Below, piece by piece: positions 4,485 through 6,642 of a stretch of DNA of 6,642 nt. The notes under the pieces are model-generated. The model saw nothing but the letters and a program-made list of their open reading frames with translations. It had not been told where the DNA came from and made no database searches. The DNA is from Pseudomonadota bacterium (GTDB lineage: Bacteria > Pseudomonadota > Gammaproteobacteria > Acidiferrobacterales > UBA6901): contig JAJYEK010000193.1 of the NCBI GenBank assembly GCA_021785795.1, forward strand, positions 1-6,642, given 5' to 3'. A program made the position numbers and the translations under genes. Each line of letters opens with the position of its first letter. Within the stretch, counting starts at the first letter, position 1.

Positions 4485-5244
4485 GCGATATCAGCCTGTA
4501 CCTGTCAGGGACTACAGCTTTCGATCGAGCAACGCCAATTCGGCTGTCTCTGGCAATGCTCGCATATTTGGTTGCGACGCCGTGTCCTTGCCGGTTGATG
4601 TCGCCGGCATCACTGCGTCAGTTCCGATACATCGGACCGGATTCCGCATTCCTTCAGAAACAGCGTCCATCACTGCATCGGCAGTCGCCTGTGCGGCGGT
4701 TTCAGGCCTTCACGCGACTCCGGGACCGGAGAATCACTTTAGAGTGATTCTACCACTACAATGGTTGCATGAAATTTATTCTGATGCAATCGGATCTGCG
4801 GCCAGCCACGTCGCAACACGAACGAACGGTCCGATATTTCGATTTCGGCGGTACGGTGCCTGTTGATGCCCTCAAAAACGCGCAGATCCCGATAGGCAGT
4901 CTGCGCCCGAATGGTCCGGGCACCCGCGGCACCATGCCGACTTCGGCGAGGGATTGAAATCAAGACGCAATGCTCCCGGACGCAGGCGGTCACGCAATCC
5001 GCAGGCCGGTCCGGAACGGGACCAGGGCCCAAAAAGACGCGATATTTTCAGCGTATGGGTTGGTGGCACGTAAAATCGGCATGCTTTCGTGCCCATTAAG
5101 GCTACTCTGGATCCGGATTCGGATTCGTTCCAGATCTTTCACGCGGCCTGCGAACGCAGCCCGGCCGGGACTTGGCCTCCGGCAGACCGGTTGTGCGGCC
5201 TGCCGCGGCTGGACCGGCTCCTGGCTACGGACGGGCCCGATGAG
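4485..5244. other. Long intergenic region without a recognised gene
   Basis: About 760 bases between ctaG and the tRNA-Arg promoter. Several short open frames exist on both strands, but I recognise no protein family. Visible structures are the 9-bp inverted repeat with candidate -10 boxes (4730-4762), a small inverted repeat TTGCAT/ATGCAA (4765-4770, 4784-4789) and GGCACG/CGTGCC (5065-5070, 5088-5093). There is also a triple GGATYC hexamer (5109-5126). Two weak small-protein candidates lie here: minus 4670-4512 (52 residues, no ribosome-binding site) and plus 4769-4957 (62 residues, possible leaderless start). Neither is strong enough to call a gene. No structured RNA was recognised. Confidence 0.55.
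4730..4751. promoter_or_regulatory. Perfect 9-bp inverted repeat, candidate operator
   Basis: AGAATCACT (4730-4738) and AGTGATTCT (4743-4751) are perfect complements around TTAG. TAGAAT on the minus strand (4752-4747), facing ctaG, and TACAAT on the plus strand (4757-4762) are -10-like hexamers overlapping or adjoining the repeat. Neither has a good -35. There is no T tract after the hairpin on either strand, so a terminator is unlikely. A dimeric regulator binding here could control the copper operon. I do not recognise the half-site, and it does not match the classic CueR pattern. Confidence 0.45.
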
Positions 5245-5253
5245 TGCTAGAAT
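5245..5253 (+). promoter_or_regulatory. Extended -10 promoter of tRNA-Arg and probably ccmAB
   Basis: TGC followed by TAGAAT (5248-5253, 5 of 6 to consensus) forms an extended -10 element. The GC-rich discriminator GCGCCGC follows, and a start near 5260 falls just before the tRNA at 5266. The -35 region is poor, which an extended -10 can compensate for. With no terminator between the tRNA and ccmA, this promoter probably also drives the ccm genes. Confidence 0.5.
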
Positions 5254-5265
5254 GCGCCGCACACT

Positions 5266-5341
5266 GCCCCGGTAGCTCAGTGGATAGAGCAGCCGCCTCC
5301 TAAGCGGCAGGTCGGACGTTCGATTCGTCTCCGGGGCACCA
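5266..5341 (+). tRNA. tRNA-Arg (anticodon CCT)
   Basis: A complete 76-base cloverleaf. Acceptor GCCCCGG (5266-5272) pairs perfectly with CCGGGGC (5331-5337), D stem is GCTC/GAGC, anticodon stem GCCGC/GCGGC (5292-5296, 5304-5308) and T stem GGACG/CGTCT around TTCGATT. The loop CTCCTAA places CCT at 5299-5301, which reads the Arg codon AGG. The discriminator is A and CCA is encoded. The gene is followed after 26 bases by ccmA, with no terminator in the gap, so the tRNA is likely cut out of a longer tRNA-ccm transcript. Confidence 0.96.
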
Positions 5342-5367
5342 TTATCCCGCAGATACGGAGGGGCAAT

Positions 5368-5979
5368 TTGCTGCAAGTCGTCGATTTAACCTGCTCGCGC
5401 GGGGACCGGGCTCTGTTCGAGAAGCTGTCCTTCTCGGTACAGCCGGGTGAACTGCTCTATGTTCAGGGTGCCAACGGAAGCGGCAAGACCACGCTGCTGC
5501 GTACGCTTTGCGGGCTCTCCCAGCCGGCGGATGGGGAAGTGCGATGGCAAGGAACCCCGATCAGCCAGCTTGCGGACGATTACCGCAGCCAGCTCTGCTA
5601 TATCGGGCACGCAAACGGCATTCAGGGCGATCTCAGCGCCGCCGAAAACCTGCGGTTCGGTACCTGCGTCGGCGGCGCGGATTCTCACGTCGACATCGCC
5701 GCGGCACTGGAGCGGGTCGGCCTGACCAAGGCGGCGCGGCTGCCGGCGAAGTTTCTTTCGCAGGGCCAGAAACGGCGTCTCGCGCTGGCACGCCTGCTTG
5801 TGGCCACCAAGCCGCTGTGGATTCTGGATGAACCGCTGACGGCACTCGACGTCCATTTCGGCGCAATCATGAACGAGCGGCTGACGGCTCATGTCGCGGC
5901 CGGAGGACTGGTCGTCATCACCTCGCACCAGGAGCTGGCGGTGACCGGACAAATCAGCAAGATCAGGCTGGACTCCTGA
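5368..5979 (+). CDS. ccmA: CcmA, heme exporter ATP-binding protein
   Basis: A 203-residue ABC ATPase of the CcmABCD complex, which powers release of haem-loaded CcmE during System I cytochrome c maturation. ATPase motifs are complete: Walker A GANGSGKTT (residues 34-42), signature LSQGQKRR (130-137), Walker B LWILDEP (150-156), D-loop ALD (159-161) and switch His H187 in ITSHQ. The YIGHANGIQGDLSAAENL region after the Q-loop is typical of CcmA rather than of other small ABC ATPases. The start is TTG at 5368, chosen because GGAGGGG lies at 5357-5363 and the protein then begins exactly where CcmA proteins do. It begins 26 bases after tRNA-Arg and its TGA overlaps the ccmB ATG by one base (TGATG), so translation of the two is coupled. 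Confidence 0.95.
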   Translation: MLQVVDLTCSRGDRALFEKLSFSVQPGELLYVQGANGSGKTTLLRTLCGLSQPADGEVRWQGTPISQLADDYRSQLCYIGHANGIQGDLSAAENLRFGTCVGGADSHVDIAAALERVGLTKAARLPAKFLSQGQKRRLALARLLVATKPLWILDEPLTALDVHFGAIMNERLTAHVAAGGLVVITSHQELAVTGQISKIRLDS

Positions 5980-6642
5980 TGTCCCAGAATCTGCTCGGCA
6001 CCGCCCGCTGTATTTTCCAGCGCGACCTGATCCTCGCCGCACGCAAACCAGCGGATGTGGCCACTCCACTCGCGTTCTTTGTCATCGTCTCGAGCCTGTT
6101 TCCGCTGGGCGTCGGACCTGAACCGGACGTCCTGAGCAGGCTGGCGCCCGGGGTCCTGTGGGTTGCCGCGCTGCTTGCCACGATGCTCTCCCTGGGGCGA
6201 CTGTTCGCCGGTGACCATGCCGACGGCACGCTGGAGCAGATGACCCTGAGTCCGCACCCCCTGACGCCCCTCGTTTTCGCCAAAGTTGCGGCCCACTGGG
6301 TGACCAGTGGCCTGCTGCTGGTGGTTTTGAGCCCACTGTTGGCCATGCAGCTGAATCTTCCCGCACACGCCATGGGAACTCTGGCGGTCACGCTGCTTCT
6401 CGGCACCCCCGTGCTCAGTCTCCTGGGCAGCGTCGGCGCCGCCCTCACCCTCGGGGTGCGGGGAGGGGGTGTGCTGCTGTCCCTGCTGGTGCTGCCGTTG
6501 TATACTCCGGTTCTCATTTTCGGAGCGGGGGCCGTCACGGCCAGTGCCTCGGGTCTTGATACCAAAGCCTATTTCTCCCTGTTAGGAGCCTTTTTGCTGC
6601 TGGCGCTGGGTTTCGCGCCCTGGGCCACAGCCGCAGCACTGC
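5979..6642 (+). CDS. ccmB: CcmB, heme exporter membrane permease (3' end outside window)
   Basis: An open frame of 221 codons with no stop before the window edge. CcmB is usually about 220 residues, so only the last few are missing. It is the membrane partner of CcmA in the CcmABCD complex. Typical CcmB stretches are LAPGVLWVAALLATMLSLGR, DGTLEQMTLSP, KVAAHWVTSGLLL, LLLGTPVLSLLGSVGAALT, GGGVLLSLLVLPLYTPVLIF and, at the edge, APWATAAAL. Hydrophobic segments fit six membrane helices. The ATG at 5979 overlaps the ccmA stop by one base. No Shine-Dalgarno of its own is obvious, which agrees with coupling to ccmA. ccmC and the other ccm genes probably follow beyond the window. Confidence 0.94.
   Translation, partial: MSQNLLGTARCIFQRDLILAARKPADVATPLAFFVIVSSLFPLGVGPEPDVLSRLAPGVLWVAALLATMLSLGRLFAGDHADGTLEQMTLSPHPLTPLVFAKVAAHWVTSGLLLVVLSPLLAMQLNLPAHAMGTLAVTLLLGTPVLSLLGSVGAALTLGVRGGGVLLSLLVLPLYTPVLIFGAGAVTASASGLDTKAYFSLLGAFLLLALGFAPWATAAAL

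Noticed and set aside
5109..5126. Three tandem GGATYC hexamers
   Set aside because: Too short to distinguish from chance and not linked to any recognised site.
4990..5376. 128-codon minus-strand open frame over tRNA-Arg
   Set aside because: Its first part is antisense tRNA (ETNRTSDLPLRRR pattern, a familiar artefact) and the rest covers the tRNA promoter and the intergenic region; no homology seen.
5386..6069. 227-codon minus-strand open frame
   Set aside because: It lies opposite ccmA, whose ATPase motifs are all intact on the plus strand.

Overview
This 6.6-kb chromosomal segment most likely comes from a GC-rich proteobacterium, probably a gammaproteobacterium. The pointers are System I cytochrome c maturation genes (ccmA, ccmB), a caa3-type CtaG / PCuAC / SCO copper-delivery operon, and tRNAs with genomically encoded CCA. 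I cannot fix genus or species. The right half (about 2488-6642) is core respiratory biogenesis. The left half (about 384-2430) is an accessory strip made of a toxin-antitoxin pair and broken mobile-element or phage-type genes.

Layout, left to right. 1-307: no recognised gene; a weak minus-strand terminator-like hairpin and the promoter of the next gene. 308-383: tRNA-Ala(CGC), with its own terminator at 393-423. 414-620 (minus): the N-terminal part of a small integrase-like gene, cut off where it meets the tRNA terminator. 772-1373 (plus): a toxin-first HigB/HigA-type toxin-antitoxin operon with a strong promoter, a perfect inverted repeat over its -10 box, and a toxin that appears to be translated from a leaderless mRNA. 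1375-1668: an Rhs/YD-repeat remnant with a frameshift and a stop codon. 1669-1826: the right end of an IS21-family element that cuts off the Rhs fragment and still carries the last codons of istB. 1841-2029: a small two-helix membrane protein. 2091-2421 (minus): a headless ORF6N-domain gene.

4484-2488 (minus): a compact operon ctaG, PCuAC copper chaperone, sco. All three products handle copper for cytochrome oxidase assembly: an inner-membrane factor, a periplasmic Cu(I) carrier, and a thiol/copper lipoprotein. The 780 bases upstream (4485-5265) hold no recognised gene. They do contain a perfect 9-bp inverted repeat with candidate -10 boxes facing both ways, the best regulatory candidate for this operon.

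5266-5341: tRNA-Arg(CCT) with an extended -10 promoter, followed after only 26 bases by ccmA and then ccmB (still open at the window edge). No terminator separates the tRNA from ccmA, so tRNA and heme exporter are probably co-transcribed. The Ccm proteins and the copper operon serve the same end, building haem- and copper-containing respiratory complexes.

I found no convincing new defence or effector system. The most interesting points are the leaderless toxin with an operator over its promoter, the nested mobile-element debris, and the unexplained palindrome upstream of the copper operon.
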